In this document: piece by piece, positions 1 to 14,600 of the stretch
Numbering within the stretch: the stretch's first letter is position 1
Layout: every line of letters starts with the position of its first letter
From: Theobroma cacao
Lineage: Eukaryota; Streptophyta; Magnoliopsida; Malvales; Malvaceae
Reading direction: 5' to 3'
DNA length: 64,000 nucleotides
NCBI RefSeq assembly: GCF_000208745.1
Contig: NC_030858.1
Span: 29,123,050 to 29,187,049 of the forward strand
The notes under the pieces: generated by a model
Database searches by the model: none
The model's input: the letters and a program-made list of their open reading frames with translations, nothing else
What the model was told of the DNA's origin: nothing
Program-made: the position numbers and the translations under genes

Positions 1-2033
1 CCAAATGCACTTAAGATTCCAAACAACAAAGCTTAGCATGAAAACCAATGACCATTCCTCAACTCGTAAATTTCATCTTCATGCCACTCTCAATTTGCTC
101 ATGCTTGCTAGCCATTAGGGGTTTCTTAACGCGACAGCGTTTGAGAGTCAGTACTGTGGCGTTGCAACTGTTTGACTTCTCTTTATCCCAGTAACTCTTC
201 TACCTTTAAAGCTACTACCTCAATTATTCACAATCGTGTGGCTTTCCTTTGAGTCTATACCACAATTAGCAATACTAACTTTCTATCACAAGTACACGAT
301 TAAACATTGATTTAATGTCTCTATTTTGCCACTAACATTCATATATCTTTACCATAACATTTAGTACGAGTTTGCTTAAGCAAAGATCTCCAAAGTTATT
401 CATAGCTACATGTATCTCAGATTGCACATCACTTATCATCAATCAATAAATCCCACTTTAGAACACTCTTTCCATATTGTATAGTAACTTCACCATATAG
501 TATCACGACACTATATTCCTCCATTCTACTATCATGCATACTCCATAGAATTTAATTAAAAGATTTATGTACCTTAACTAATGCCAATTCCATTTAATCA
601 TATCTTAAATACTCCAAACTTGTAAATTACAACTCCAAGTGTATGTCCATACATTGATAGTCTTTATATATTTCATGATCATGAAAACTACAACTTACAA
701 ACTAGCTTTCGATCATATGCACACTATTAGAACATTAATTTCAACATGTTTAATTCTCCTTTGGTGATATGTTAAGATCATTCCTGGATACATTTTTATA
801 TTAACATTGATATGCCTTTACCATAGCATTTAGTGCGAATTTGATGAAGAAATTGACTCCAAATAACCCTTAAATACATAATTATCAAATTATATACCAC
901 TAAACGTCAAGATCTTGACTTTATTCATCAATAATCAATCACATTTATTAAGTGAATAATTTACTTAGTTATTACACCTTGCCTTTGCAATCATAAGATC
1001 AAAAGTTGTCCTAAACTTAGGATGCAGAAGTTCTCTCTCTTAGAGTATATCCAAACATCAACATTTTTTAAATTTCTTGCTTTGGGGAGATCACCTTTAA
1101 GACTGATCATTCGTATTATAGGCCACACTTTGAACCGAATAAACTTTTAAATTGATCTTTCAAGTAATTCGTATATCAATCTCAATTATAGAACTTCATA
1201 TGGCATTTAGACTAGATTCGACATTTCCAAGTCATTTAACCTCAAGCTGCCAATTCTACATCTAGTCCTTTAATCTCTTGGCTCCTCCTTACTATGCATA
1301 ACAAAGTTCAAGCTCATCCTTAGAGCAGATTTGTTTACTAGCTTCTTACTTCATGACCACACATCAATTATAGTAATCATTAGTACTCACTCTTGAGTTA
1401 GTTCACGTGCTTATATCCATGAACTATAATAGATCCAATCAATTTTTAAAATCTCATAATCGCTTAATTGAAATCAACACCACTTTTATATGGACATAAC
1501 ACGCTCAATTAACATAGTGTTCTTATCTTCATGCACATATGTATGAATTTACTCTTACCTTAATGCTTAATTTGTACACTCCACCAAATGAATAAATTAT
1601 CACGGCCTATTTGTCCAATTCCAAATTTCTCCATCCATAATCGAAGGGATATATCATTTCATTGATCTTTCATTAGGAGCATTTGTTTTAAGATCTCTCC
1701 AACACTGGCTCATGTCACAAGTGGCATCTTAAACCCGAACAACGACCCTACTTATGACCTTTGCATGACATTAACAAGGAAGTGGATTACTGGGAACAGG
1801 AGTTCCTATAGCTCCTATAAGATCTATAAGAAAAAATAAAACAAGTCTAAACAACTCCAAATTCTATATGCAGATGTACTTATTCTATTCTACCTAACCT
1901 GACTTAACTTAACTAACTTAACTTAACTTAACTTGAGCCACGCAGTGTTAGTGTGGATTTCTTAAAACAACTTTAAAACCAAAAACTTTAAAATCCAAAG
2001 CTTTAAAATCAAAATCTTTGATCTTTAAACTAT
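1..2033 (-). mobile_element. Non-coding leader of an LTR retrotransposon (partial)
   Basis: This stretch lies immediately downstream, on the minus strand, of an LTR and a primer binding site. It is therefore the start of the internal region of an element whose coding part would lie left of the window. I see no open frame of useful length and no gag or pol motif. It is AT-rich, with a short AACTT-type simple repeat near 1905-1935. The assignment rests on its position next to the LTR and primer site, not on its own content; the far left part could belong to something else. Confidence 0.5.
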
Positions 2034-2045
2034 GCTCTGATACCA
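2034..2045 (-). promoter_or_regulatory. Primer binding site complementary to initiator tRNA-Met
   Basis: Read on the minus strand this is TGGTATCAGAGC, the classic primer binding site of plant LTR retrotransposons, complementary to the 3' end of initiator tRNA-Met. It lies 7 bases inside the LTR edge at 2053, the usual spacing. It fixes the element's orientation as minus, so the LTR at 2053-4919 is the 5' LTR. Confidence 0.85.
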
Positions 2046-2052
2046 CTTTAAT

Positions 2053-4919
2053 TGTCACGACCCGAAACTCCCATCGAGCCTGTGACAACCACCACGACGA
2101 CTCGATAGGCACCATTACCCCGAATGCCGATCGAAACCCCGCAAGGCTTAGCATCAGCTTTCGCATCTCCCAGGTGAGCGATAGTTATTACATCTCGCAT
2201 TTCAAGAAATCATAAGTCGTTTCCAAATCAAAATAATAAAATATTATTTTTTGTCTCACAGGGGCATTTTCGTCATTTTTTTTCAAAAATATCGAAACCT
2301 GTCAAAAATATGGTGTAAAAGCTAAATATGTTCATACATATTTTAAATCAGATAACTAAAGTATAAAATTACTTTTACAATGACACGTGAGCCCCCAACT
2401 AACCAATAAGATGCGAGTCTGTGAACCTATAATTTTGACAATGCAAGGCTAACTGAAGTCCTTGATGCAATCGGCTATCTACCGGCTATCCCGAACCTGA
2501 AATGTGCGAAATTGAGGGTGGTGAGATTATAAAATCTTAGTGAGTAAACAGACACCATCTAAACTATCTAAAGGCGAGTAAATTGAGACAATTAAAAATA
2601 ATTAACTTCAGCAAATTTTTCACATCACGAATATTCATTTCAACCAAATAATCAATATGGCTTGTGAATTACTCAAAACTTGGCTCATGCCAAGTCCTGT
2701 ACTCGGGGACACCTGGACCAAGGGTATCCAACCGAGTCCGCCAAGTCTGTTAAAAATTCATATTTCGCATAAATCATATTTTTATTTTGAAACATAGTTG
2801 TTCCTTAGCGTTAGCTGAGTCTCACTCTCACGCGGTAGTCCACGTGAAGTGCACTCAAAAAGCCCACCTCAGGAGATACCCTACGCTCCTCTACGACCGA
2901 GGTGAGAATATAACGGAGTTTATTATGCCCCTCTAATAGGCTGGCCCACGGAACCCCCCACCACTGCAGTAGCTAATCTTTTATCTACCACCTTATTTAT
3001 AAAATCTTTTTCTGCATGACATGACAATTTATCGCAACTTAGCCTCTCAAGGCTAAATACATAGTACAAATAATTCTAACACCAAAATCAGTTTAGCCAT
3101 TCATGCTCATTTATTGTATTAAGCCATTCAATTTAAAACCATAAATTTACAACACAAGCAGGCAGTCTCCAATTACTTTATTTTCAAAACTAGTATTTGA
3201 TTTTTCAGAAAATTTATAAAATCGTTTTATAAAATCACAATTTCTCTTAAAACATAGCAATTTACCATTTAAACTCATTTTTTATAAAATCACACAATTG
3301 TATAAAACTACTCTAGATATTTAAGACGATAATAAGTTTACTCACAGTTTTCGAAAACTAAATTCGGGGTACTCCAACTATTACTCCTCAGGTGCGATTT
3401 CTTTGCCCTTGCCAGAGGATTCGCCACCTTGACAAATTGCACAATTAAGAGGTTTACTACTTTGGTACTAAACCAAAATAAACTAATTTATACTACTAAT
3501 GCATGATATGAAGTGCAAAATGTCTAAATTTTGCNNNNNNNNNNNNNNNNNNNNNNNNNNNNNNNNNNNNNNNNNNNNNNNNNNNNNNNNNNNNNNNNNN
3601 NNNNNNNNNNNNNNNNNNNNNNNNNNNNNNNNNNNNNNNNNNNNNNNNNNNNNNNNNNNNNNNNNNNNNNNNNNNNNNNNNNNNNNNNNNNNNNNNNNNN
3701 NNNNNNNNNNNNNNNNNNNNNNNNNNNNNNNNNNNNNNNNNNNNNNNNNNNNNNNNNNNNNNNNNNNNNNNNNNNNNNNNNNNNNNNNNNNNNNNNNNNN
3801 NNNNNNNNNNNNNNNNNNNNNNNNNNNNNNNNNNNNNNNNNNNNNNNNNNNNNNNNNNNNNNNNNNNNNNNNNNNNNNNNNNNNNNNNNNNNNNNNNNNN
3901 NNNNNNNNNNNNNNNNNNNNNNNNNNNNNNNNNNNNNNNNNNNNNNNNNNNNNNNNNNNNNNNNNNNNNNNNNNNNNNNNNNNNNNNNNNNNNNNNNNNN
4001 NNNNNNNNNNNNNNNNNNNNNNNNNNNNNNNNNNNNNNNNNNNNNNNNNNNNNNNNNNNNNNNNNNNNNNNNNNNNNNNNNNNNNNNNNNNNNNNNNNNN
4101 NNNNNNNNNNNNNNNNNNNNNNNNNNNNNNNNNNNNNNNNNNNNNNNNNNNNNNNNNNNNNNNNNNNNNNNNNNNNNNNNNNNNNNNNNNNNNNNNNNNN
4201 NNNNNNNNNNNNNNNNNNNNNNNNNNNNNNNNNNNNNNNNNNNNNNNNNNNNNNNNNNNNNNNNNNNNNNNNNNNNNNNNNNNNNNNNNNNNNNNNNNNN
4301 NNNNNNNNNNNNNNNNNNNNNNNNNNNNNNNNNNNNNNNNNNNNNNNNNNNNNNNNNNNNNNNNNCCCCAAAAACTTGAAAAATTAACTCATAGACATAA
4401 TTTTCATCCCTTATACTCATACCATTCTCCAATTTGTCAAATGTGATCTAAATTCTCTCAAAATCTCAAATTTTGTCCGCAGGTGAAAAAATTACGATTT
4501 TACCCCTACACTCCAAAAATCACCGAAATTAAACTTTTTCACTGCCAAACCCTCAAATTATACTCCAATACTCAAATCATACTCCAATAAGTTAAATGGG
4601 GCCAAAAAAATCTTTTCTCAAAATTCTCATTTTATCCCCAGGTAGCAAATTACCATTTTTCCCCTAGATAGTGAAAATTTCAATTTGACTTCAAATTGAT
4701 CCTCGAACTCCGAATTATCATTTTGAGTCATCCCTGAACTGTGAAACTCTTAATTTCACCTCAAAATTCCTATTTGAACTAGTTCAAGGCTTAATTAACT
4801 TAATGGTACCATTAGGGGCAATATCGTCTTTTAACAATTTCTCGAACTTCCTAAACATATAAACATTCTATTGAGCATGTAAATGACGTCGTAATTATTT
4901 TATAGAACAGGGTTTGACA
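2053..4919 (-). mobile_element. 5' LTR of a Ty3/Gypsy-like retrotransposon
   Basis: The plus-strand edges are TGTCACGACCC at 2053 and GGGTTTGACA ending at 4919. These form the short inverted TGTCA...TGACA ends typical of plant LTRs. The primer binding site lies just outside the 2053 edge, so the LTR reads on the minus strand with its 5' end near 4919. At about 2.87 kb, including an 831-base assembly gap, it is long, as in some plant Ty3/Gypsy groups. No coding sequence is visible in it. The right edge is less certain than the left, and the partner LTR is not in the window, so no LTR-to-LTR comparison is possible. Confidence 0.7.
3535..4365. other. Assembly gap (831 Ns)
   Basis: A continuous run of N lies inside the LTR. 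Any open frame crossing it is an artefact. A repeat-rich LTR is a common place for such a gap. Confidence 0.99.
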
Positions 4920-5676
4920 CACCGAGTACTTACTAAATTATGTCAAGATTATTTGAGTACTTATTGAAGTATGATAAGATTATCAAACTTTTATAAAATT
5001 TTTCTACAACAGAATTGATATAAAAGAAAACTTGGAGAATATAAAGAAAGAAAGGAGAAATTGTTGTTTTTGTTTTCTATACATTCTGTTGCTCCAAAGG
5101 AAAGTCTTTTTATAGGTAAAGGTACCTATTCCCAACAGATATAATTGTGTCTGTTTCAAATAGTCACTACTGATAGTTTTTTTTCCAACAGACATGACTA
5201 TTCTTTTATTCTTTAATTTCCAACAGATGTGACTTTCTTTTAGTTTCCAATATTGTATCCCATATTTACTTATTTGAAAATGTCCAACACAATTATTATT
5301 TCTCGTACATGGCTGTAGATGCACGAATCTCATACATATAAAATCATAGAAAACTCATAACTTAATCGATATGATTTAACACCATTTAACACTCTTCCTT
5401 ATATGTAGATTTGGTCCTAACCAAAATAAAGATTATTACATCACAAACTCATAAACTCATAAAGAACAACAAGCAACAATAAAAATAAGAAATGTAACAA
5501 ACCAGACTCTAATACAAGTTTGTCTTTTCTCTTATCAGAGTTTGGTACAAAAAATTTCTGAGACGGATAAAAACAAAAGATACAAAGGGAATTCAAAGTT
5601 AAAATCAGGATATTATATATATATGGAAAATTTGAAGCTACGGAATATGAGAAGATATGTGAAATTTGAATAAGTC
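4920..5676. other. Intergenic stretch; 3' flank of the acyltransferase gene
   Basis: It lies between the LTR edge and the stop codon of the LPAT2-type gene. The half nearest 5676 would hold that gene's 3' UTR. An open frame of about 109 codons on the minus strand (5004-5333) resembles no protein I know and has the composition of translated AT-rich DNA. I see no gene here. Confidence 0.5.
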
Positions 5677-8600
5677 TTAACAGAGAAGCTTTTCTTTTAT
5701 TGAATCTACTTGAAATACCTTAGGGGGTGTAGATCGCTTCGACTCAGAAGAATGAATGAGGATTTGCATAACAATAGTAACAATGACCAAGAAAGTTACT
5801 GAAAATGCAATGACTTCCCATGAAGCCAAGAAAGAGAACCATTGAAATAACTTGATAATACCGAGGAGAAGTAAACATGACCAAGAAATCACAACCTGTT
5901 TAAACAACAATATACATGTGAATATTTGATTAAGGGGAAAAATTTGTAAATAAAGGAAGAAATTAGTACTTTTTTATCTTACAATCAAAGACTTTTTAGG
6001 TCGTCCAATGTCTTGATATTCAAGATCACTGAATGCATCCGTAGTAAAATACTTCTCTAACATAGCATCCTGAATGGTTAGAAAGAAAAGGGAAAGCAGA
6101 ATGATAGCAGAGTCAATTGAAATGAGTAACCAAGACTAATATAAATTGTATTAAACTTATATAAGCCAAAACAAGCCTACAAAGTATGGCTTGATAAGTA
6201 ATTAATTATCCATTGAGCTCCGACGACAAAAGTAAGAGGAACCTTTCCATTGTCGACTCCATGTTAAATATCAAATAAATAAATGACTTATTTAGTTATA
6301 TAAGATTTTGAAATTATTTGTTTTGATCATTTATTTTTGAAAAATGATTATTTGATTATTAAAATTATATAAATGGTGCACTCTTAATCACTCAATCTTT
6401 AAACACTAATAGATTTACATTTTTACATTTCACGTAATCATGTAATGTCATGCTATCTAGTTCATGTCATCATTTTGTGACACAAAATAATGATGTAGAC
6501 TTAGACACATTTCACAAAATGATGATATAGAATACCATAATGGAGACTTGTTAATAGTTAAGGATAAAGTGATTAAGAATATACTATTTGTATAATGTTA
6601 GTGACCAAAATATTATATATCTTTCAAAATTGAGAGATCAAAATAGAAAATTTTAAAAAATATAAGTTACTAAATATGTAATTTACACTAGAACAAAACC
6701 AAAAGACAAATAAGTATAACTGATTCAATCAGAATCAATCATGCGTATCGTTAATGAAGCATTGAATGACTAGTTTGGGAAACACAAACAACACCTTTGG
6801 AGAGGTTTCTACATCTTCTTCGCAAAATTTTGGCTTTGGATAACATAATTGGAAATAGTACTTTACCTTAGTCACAAATATATCTTTACACCATTGTGCA
6901 ATGCCGTCAATAGTTTCTGGTAGTTCTTGCATTAAATGACGCCTAATTTGCAGATTTACCTACAATAAATCAAGTAAAAAACTAGCATATGTAGAAAAAC
7001 ACTAATTAATTTTTAAACCAAGTTTAACATAAACTAAAAGCTAAAATGAAAATATTTCGAAATATACTCTAATCCATGCTGCTATTCTCAAGAAGTCATT
7101 GGCTTACATACCACAGAAGGTTGTCCTCTAAACATTCTCAACATTGTTGGTGGAGGCTGATTTTTGGGAATTGCCACAGTACAATCATAAATTACTGGAA
7201 CAAATGAACGCATATGATATACTGCCGAAACAAAACCCTGATAACAAAATAAACAATTATTATAAACTATATACTTCATTGCATTAATTAGAACTTTGTA
7301 GTTTATGTTTCATAATGCTCAACAATACTACCATGAAATACAAACAATTTCCTTAACCGTAAACAAATGATTATAGTATGTTTCTAAATTTAGTGGCATT
7401 ACATGCTTTTTTTATGGCAAAATTCAATGTAAAGACAAAAATTTCTGCAAGCTTTAACTTAAGAGTGTAAATAGCAAAATCCAAGTAACACTAGAATAAC
7501 TATTTTTTTGACCTAAACATCATTGTCCCTTAAAAGTTTAAACTAAAGTTATTTAGTAATAAATGATTTGTACCTTTACCTGAGACTCATAGATTATATT
7601 TATATTCAATGTAGAATGAGATATCATAATCTTTCCTTACTTAAATTTTTGATGCCCTCATTAGAATCATACATCACTATCACAATTAAAATTCACAACT
7701 ACAAAAATCAAGATCACACTAGTACAATTTGAGAGCCAACATCATGTACATGTTATGATAGTAAATGTAACCCCCATACTTCAACATGGTGGGTTTAAAT
7801 GGTTAACTTTCGAAAACTTAATCCCATGTTATTCTTAGTAAAAATAACTTTAACTCTTATATGAGACTCATTAATCGCATGCAATGCATTATGAGGTATC
7901 CTAAATTGGAAAAATCTTTCAAGGAAATTTGAAATAAAGCAACATCCTAAGTTCAACTGATCAAGAAGAAAAAAGAAATTAGTATAAAGGAACACAATTA
8001 ATGTTTTAAGTAAAATTTTCAACTGAAATTAATATCACCTTTGTACGTGGTATCAAAACATTTCGGGGAATAGGTAGCCCTTTAGATGTAGCATAATCTT
8101 GGGCTAATAAAAGTTTTGCTTGTGTGAAGCGAGTTCCTTCCACAAAAAGAGCTAACCAAAAAGGCATAGGAAAATCCTCTAACTGTTTAAAACCAAACTG
8201 CAATATAAAATCTCATATAGTAAGTTCTGAGTACAAAAAGAGCCTTAAAAAATGCATGTATAAATTTTTATTACCTTTAATGTTTCTTTATCCTTAGCCC
8301 AGCTTCTCTCCAGAAACACATAATCCGAAAACCACATTGACCAACCTATGATCTGTATAAATTTTACCATTTCTATATTATAGAATCAATGTAATATTCC
8401 CAAGCAATACTGTTTTTGAAAGTAACAATCTGAATGAAAAATTGCCATGTGATTGAAAAGCATAAACTTTTTTTAATATAAGAGAGATAATACAAATAAA
8501 CACCAAAAAAAACTCATGCTAAGTCTAGCAAAAGATCAACCAAATGATAAATTAAACCAAGTACCAATCTCATAACAAAACCCTAAAACAAAAAAAATCC

Positions 8601-11600
8601 TAAGCAAGTTAACAACCACATGACGAAAACCAACACCAAAGTCAAAAGAAGATAACACAAGATAGACTAAATCTTAAGAAAAGGAAAATAATAGTTACAA
8701 TACATATACAATGACATAAATAAGCTGCTCACAATAATATCAACACACACCAACCAATAAAAAAACCAAGAGAATGGTACAATCTCAAGCACTCAACTTG
8801 GAAAGGCTACTAGTATTGAGCAGATGTAAAGAACAAAAAAAAAGACAAAAACTTGAAGACACTACCAACTAAAATAAAAATCAGCATAGGCACATGAACC
8901 ATAGCCAACATAAATACAAGGAAAAACTTGAAAAATCAGCACCAGAAATGTCTATTTCTCTCTCATCAAAGTTTACAACTTTCTCTCAAAACTCTTAGTG
9001 CTCTTATAAGGCATTCCCTTAAGCCATGCAATAGCATAGTTTGACACCTATATCAATTTTATGCCTTCTTCATTTCTCTTTTCTTCCCTCTTCTTTATGA
9101 ATCACTTTTTTGGACCTATTTTCTTCAAATTTTCAAACCAACAATAGTAGTCAACTTATCCATACCCATTGCCAAAAATAAGTTTTATTCCCTTAATGTT
9201 CTAAAGTAGCATTATAATTTTGAAATAGATGTAGGCGAGACCCCTTTACCTTCCCACCCACTCAAATATCCTCTATTGCAAAACAAAAAAACTAAAGATT
9301 CTATATGCTCATGACATATTTGTTTGTGGAACAGAATGGCTCATTTCATATTCTATTGTCATAGTTTTGAATTTTAGTTTGACTAGGATATTTTAATTCT
9401 AGTTAGATTAGTATACCTTGTTGAGATAGTCTTTACTTCTAATTAGATTAGGATATCAAATCCTAATTACGAAGCAATGATTTTATACTCTCAACATGCA
9501 TGAAAGTACATCTATTTATACCCACATTGATTAATTGAATAGAATTATTCTTGATTTAAAGAATAGTGATGTTAAAATTAATGACGAAGACCTAGCCCTA
9601 CTTTTTCTTTATTCTTTACCTCCATATGTTATATGGTCGAAACACCTTCACTTTTGAGGATGTAAGAGCATCTTAAGCTCCAAAGATTGAAGAAGAAAGT
9701 TGAGGGTATCTAAAGTAAAAATCAAATTGAAGGCTGGATTGTGAATAAAGGAAGAGGTAAAAAAAAAAAGCCCTAGATAGAAAAGGTAGATCTAGATCTA
9801 AATCCAAATCTAGAGCAAGAGGAATGCTTATTGGAATTGTTGTAAGAAAAGGCACTTCTGTCAAGACTATACCAAATTCAAGGGTGATGAAAAGATCAGT
9901 AAGTTTGAAAATGTTGTAAATGTAGTAAACGATGAATTTAATACTTTTAAGGAAGTTAATAGTGTTCTTGTAGTTATCAACAATAACTTGATGGATACAT
10001 GTATCTTGGATTCAGGTTATTATTTTCACATATGTCCTAAGCGTGATTGGTTTACAATCAATTAATCTGTTGATATAGGTAACGTATAATTAGGAGATGA
10101 TTTCTCTCTTTTAGTTGTTGGGATTGACATCGTCTGGTTCAAGATGTTTGATGATATGGTAAGGACACTTGAAGTAAGACATATCCTTGACATGAAGAAA
10201 AACTTGATATCCTTGAGTTTGTTTAATAAGAAGGGCTACAAATTGAGTGGCCAAGATGGTGTCTTGAAGGTATATAGAGAAGTGTTTACTATCATGAAGG
10301 GCGAGTTGTTGAGTAGCCTTTATCATCTAGTGGGAAACACAATTTCTGGAACCACTTTCATAGTCTCATCCAATGATCCTGATAATGATGTCACACATTT
10401 ATGGTATATGAGATTAAACCATATCAATGAAAGAAGATGACAAAACTAAGTAAGCATGGTTTACTATGTAATCAAACAATTGAGAAGCTAGATTTCTATA
10501 TATTGCTAACAACATTAGGAAAAATTTAGCACTGTAATTCATCATACCAAAAGCATAATATACTACATAAATTCATATTTGTGGAGTATTTCTCCGATGG
10601 CATAAAAAGAAAAGGATCATTATACATGTTGACCTTCATTTATCATTTTTCAAGAAAGGTCTAGACTTACTTTGTAAAAGTTAAGAATGAAGTGTTCATC
10701 ACCTTTTTTGCAATGGAAATTGTTCAAGAAGCAAACTAGTAAAAAGATCAAGCAATTCCAAATAGACAACATTTTTGAAATTTTGCAAAGGTGAGTTTGA
10801 TATCTTCTAGAAGAATGAAGGAATCATTAAACATGGCACTCTCATTAAAACACCACCACAAAATGGTGTTACAAAGCAGATGAATGGAACACTTCTAAAG
10901 AGAGCAAGATGTAAGCTTTCTAATGCCAATCTACGCAAAGTATTCTAGATAGAAGTTGCCAATATAACTTACTACTTGGTAAATCAGTCTCCATTAAATG
11001 CAATTAAATTCAATACCCTCAAGAAAGTTTGGTTAGGTAAACTCTCTAATTACTCTATATCAAGAGTATTTGGTCATCTTGCTTATGCTTATGTGAGTGA
11101 TGGTAAGCTTGAGTTAAGGGTAAAGAAATGCATATTCTTAGGCTATGCATTTGGGGTGATGGGTTATCGGTTGTGGTGTACTAATTCGAAATCCCCCAAG
11201 TTCATAATGTGTCTGAATGTTACCCTTGACGAGTATGCATTACTTCATGAGACGAAATCTAGATTACAATCATATCAAACCAAGAATTTGGTGAGCAAGT
11301 AAAGCTTGAAATTAACATTCCGAGGATAGTGTAGAATGATAGTGAAATCTAGAATTAGTCACAAAAGGTACAAGAACCGGTACCTCATATACAACAATGA
11401 AGCATTGCTACAAACATACCAAGAAAAAAATTTAAGAATACCTCAAAAGTATGATGATTTCTTTACTTATGTCGATGATGATTTGATTCTTATGTTTTAT
11501 TTGTGACTAAAGAAGTATAAACTAATGAACCTTACTCTTATCGTGAGGTAATTACATGTGCCAAGTTTTCTTAGTGACTTACTAATATTAAAAAAGAGAT

Positions 11601-14600
11601 TGAGTCTCTCCACCGAAATCAAATATTGGTGCTTGTGAAACCAGCTAAAAGCTAGAAGATTGTGGGATTAAAATGGGTTTTCAAGAAAAAGGAAGGGATC
11701 CTAGGGGTTGAACATGTTAGATTTAAAGCATGACTTGTGGCAAAGGGCTATGCACAAAGAGAGAGAATCGACTACAATAAGGTATTCGCTCCCATTTCAA
11801 AGCATAGTTCAATCCGAGTGTTACTTACTATAGTGGCCTACTTGGACCTTGAGTTGGAGTAACTTGATGTCAAGACAACATTCTTCTATCGTGAGGTTGA
11901 AAAATATATCTACAAGTAACAACCTAAAAGATTCGTTGTTCCAAGTATGGAAGACTATGTATGTCTACTTAAAAGGTCATTATATGGCTTGACACAATCT
12001 CTTGGGCAATGGTATAAAAAGTTCGATACGTTCATGGAGGCACATGTGTATATTAGGAGTTTGATACGTTCATTGATGTATTAAAAGAGTAACTTAGTGG
12101 TGAGTTTAAGATGAAAGACTTAGGTGCTGCAAAAAAAAATTAAGTATGGAGATTATTAGAGATAGATGTGCGTTTACGATATGTTTGTCATAAAAGAAGT
12201 ACATTCAAAAAGTACTAAAATGTTTTGGGATGCAAGATGCCAATTTTCGTGACTACTCCATTGGGGTTACACCTAAAACTTTCAATTGGTTTATCACCAT
12301 AAACGGAGGATAAGTAGGAGTACATGACTCAAATTCCTTATGCCAATTTAGTAGGTAGCATTATGTATGTTATGGTGTGCAGTAGGCTAGATATCTAACA
12401 TGCTATCAGTGTGTTAATAGATTCATGTACAGATCAAGAAAATGACATTGGTAAGTTGTGAAGTGGATCCTTCGATATATAAAAGGCACTATAGATGTTG
12501 GTTTAATGTATGAAGGATGTGTAAACACTAGTTGTAATGTGGTTGGCTTCTTCAATTTAGATGTTGCTGATGATCTAGATAATAGAAGATCTCAAAGAGG
12601 GAATGTGTTCACTCTTTCAAGGTTTGCAATTAGTTGAAAAACAATTCTCCAATCAATAATCATTTTGTTTACAATTGAATCTGTATATATGGTGTGGTCA
12701 AGGCAATGAAGGAGGCTTTTCGGCTCTAAGGCTTATTTAGTGATCTTGGTTTCGGACAAGCACAGATAGTTGTATTTTGTGATAGTCAAAGTGTTATACA
12801 TTTGATTAAAACTCAGATGTTTCATGAGACACCCAAACACATTCGAGTCAAGTGTAACTTTGTTCGAGAGATTGTTTCTAGAGGTAAGATAGTAGTGAAG
12901 AAAGTAGCTACAATTGAAAATCTGACAAATATGTTGACTAAGTTAGTTTTCGGGATAGAGTTCAAGCATTTCTTAGACTTGATCGATGTTCATAGTGCTT
13001 GAGGCCCTATTGGGCATTAATGTTGATGACAGAGATTGGTTTTTAAGGTGGAGCTTGGTGAATTCAAGCCAAAATGGAGATTTATTATGATAGTCTCGTA
13101 TTTTAGTTTGACTAGGATATTTTAATTCTAGTTAAATTAGTATACCTTGTTAAGATAGTCTTTATTTCTAGTCAGACTAGGATATCAAATTCTAGTCAAA
13201 CTAGGATAAAATTATTGTCCTTGACCTTATAGAAGAATCATATAGGGTTAAAGAATATCGTTAAGCCAAAAAAGAGTTTAATTAGCACCTAGATCTAGAG
13301 ACAGTGATTTGGATGTAAATAGGATAAGATTTGTGAGTTTAAGACTATTCTTATATCTAACTTCATCTTGCACTTTACAAGAGTAAACCGTTAAATACTT
13401 GAGGGTTTGCAAAGTTGTTCGGCTTTAGAGTTTACTTTTTGCAGTAAGTAGATTATAAGGAATTTGGATTCCTTTGATCATTGACGAGGACTCAAGTGTT
13501 CAAATAAGACAAGAGCAGAAAATTAAAAGCAAGAAAAGTGTTAATGTTTATGTTCAAAACATATTGCAAGTCCTTTATATAGACTTGCAAGTGTTTTATT
13601 GATATGTTTTGAACATAAACATAAACACTTTTCTTGCTTTTAATTTTCTGCTCTTGTCTTATTTGTTTTTTGGTGTATCAAAATGGTTGATAGCAAATCC
13701 TTTATATAGGCTTGCAAGTGTTTTTTTCTTAATAACACAATCCTTTCATCAAGGCACCTTTTTATTTTAAAGACACCTTTGCATTTTGTAGGACACAATC
13801 CTTAAATAAAGATATTGTTTCAATAATCAACTTATAATAGGGCAACTACTCATTACAATAGATATAACTTTTGAGCTATAATATGCAAAGATAACGTTTT
13901 ATATCTAAACTTTTGAGTTGTGGTATTTTTTTTGTTGTCTCATAATTCTTGGATTTAAAGGTGTTTTCCCAACATGTCACTTTATTAAGAGACATAATTA
14001 TTCATATGAGAACACACCTACAATCTAATAGTCACATTTTGTCACACTATGCGACATAACTTTTAAATTACAATAATTTTTCATTTGAAAAGACAATCCT
14101 TTATTATAAAAATACACCAACAAATTATTTCACTATTTTAAAAATATTTTCCTCGTTTTTCACTCTTTTGAATTTCTGTTTAGATCAGGTATCATATATC
14201 ATATTTCCACAGCACTTCCCGTACTTCAAAGTCCGCTTCAGTTTTTCTTTCAATCACCAGCTCACACTTTATTTGTTTACAGTAGTACCTCTCGTTGTTT
14301 TAGAAGGAATTTGTATAGCGATTTTGAGGAATAGATCTCAAATGGCTATTTCAGGAAATTTCAGTGAAGAGAAACAATGCACCCTCCTATCTTGGAATAA
14401 GAACTTTCGACATTTTTTTCTAGGTAACAACTGCAGAAATATTGTTTCTGAATGGTATAACTTTCACCAGCCAATATTTATTACATTTGGAAATTAAGAG
14501 TGTTCCTTCAAAAGACTATGTTAATTTTAGCTAATAGCTTACACATAAATTGGTATATAAAGAATTTGTTAAAAAGTATATAGCAAAAGTGATTAGATCA

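Noticed and set aside
3496..4446. Long open frames across 3.5-4.4 kb on both strands
   Set aside because: They consist almost entirely of the N gap and are artefacts.
5004..5333. 109-codon minus-strand frame next to LPAT2
   Set aside because: Lys/Phe/Ser-rich, no family resemblance, in the 3' flank; no support as a gene.
14168..14497. 109-codon plus-strand frame in LPAT2 intron 5
   Set aside because: Phe/Ser-rich translation of AT-rich intron with no recognisable motif; treated as chance.
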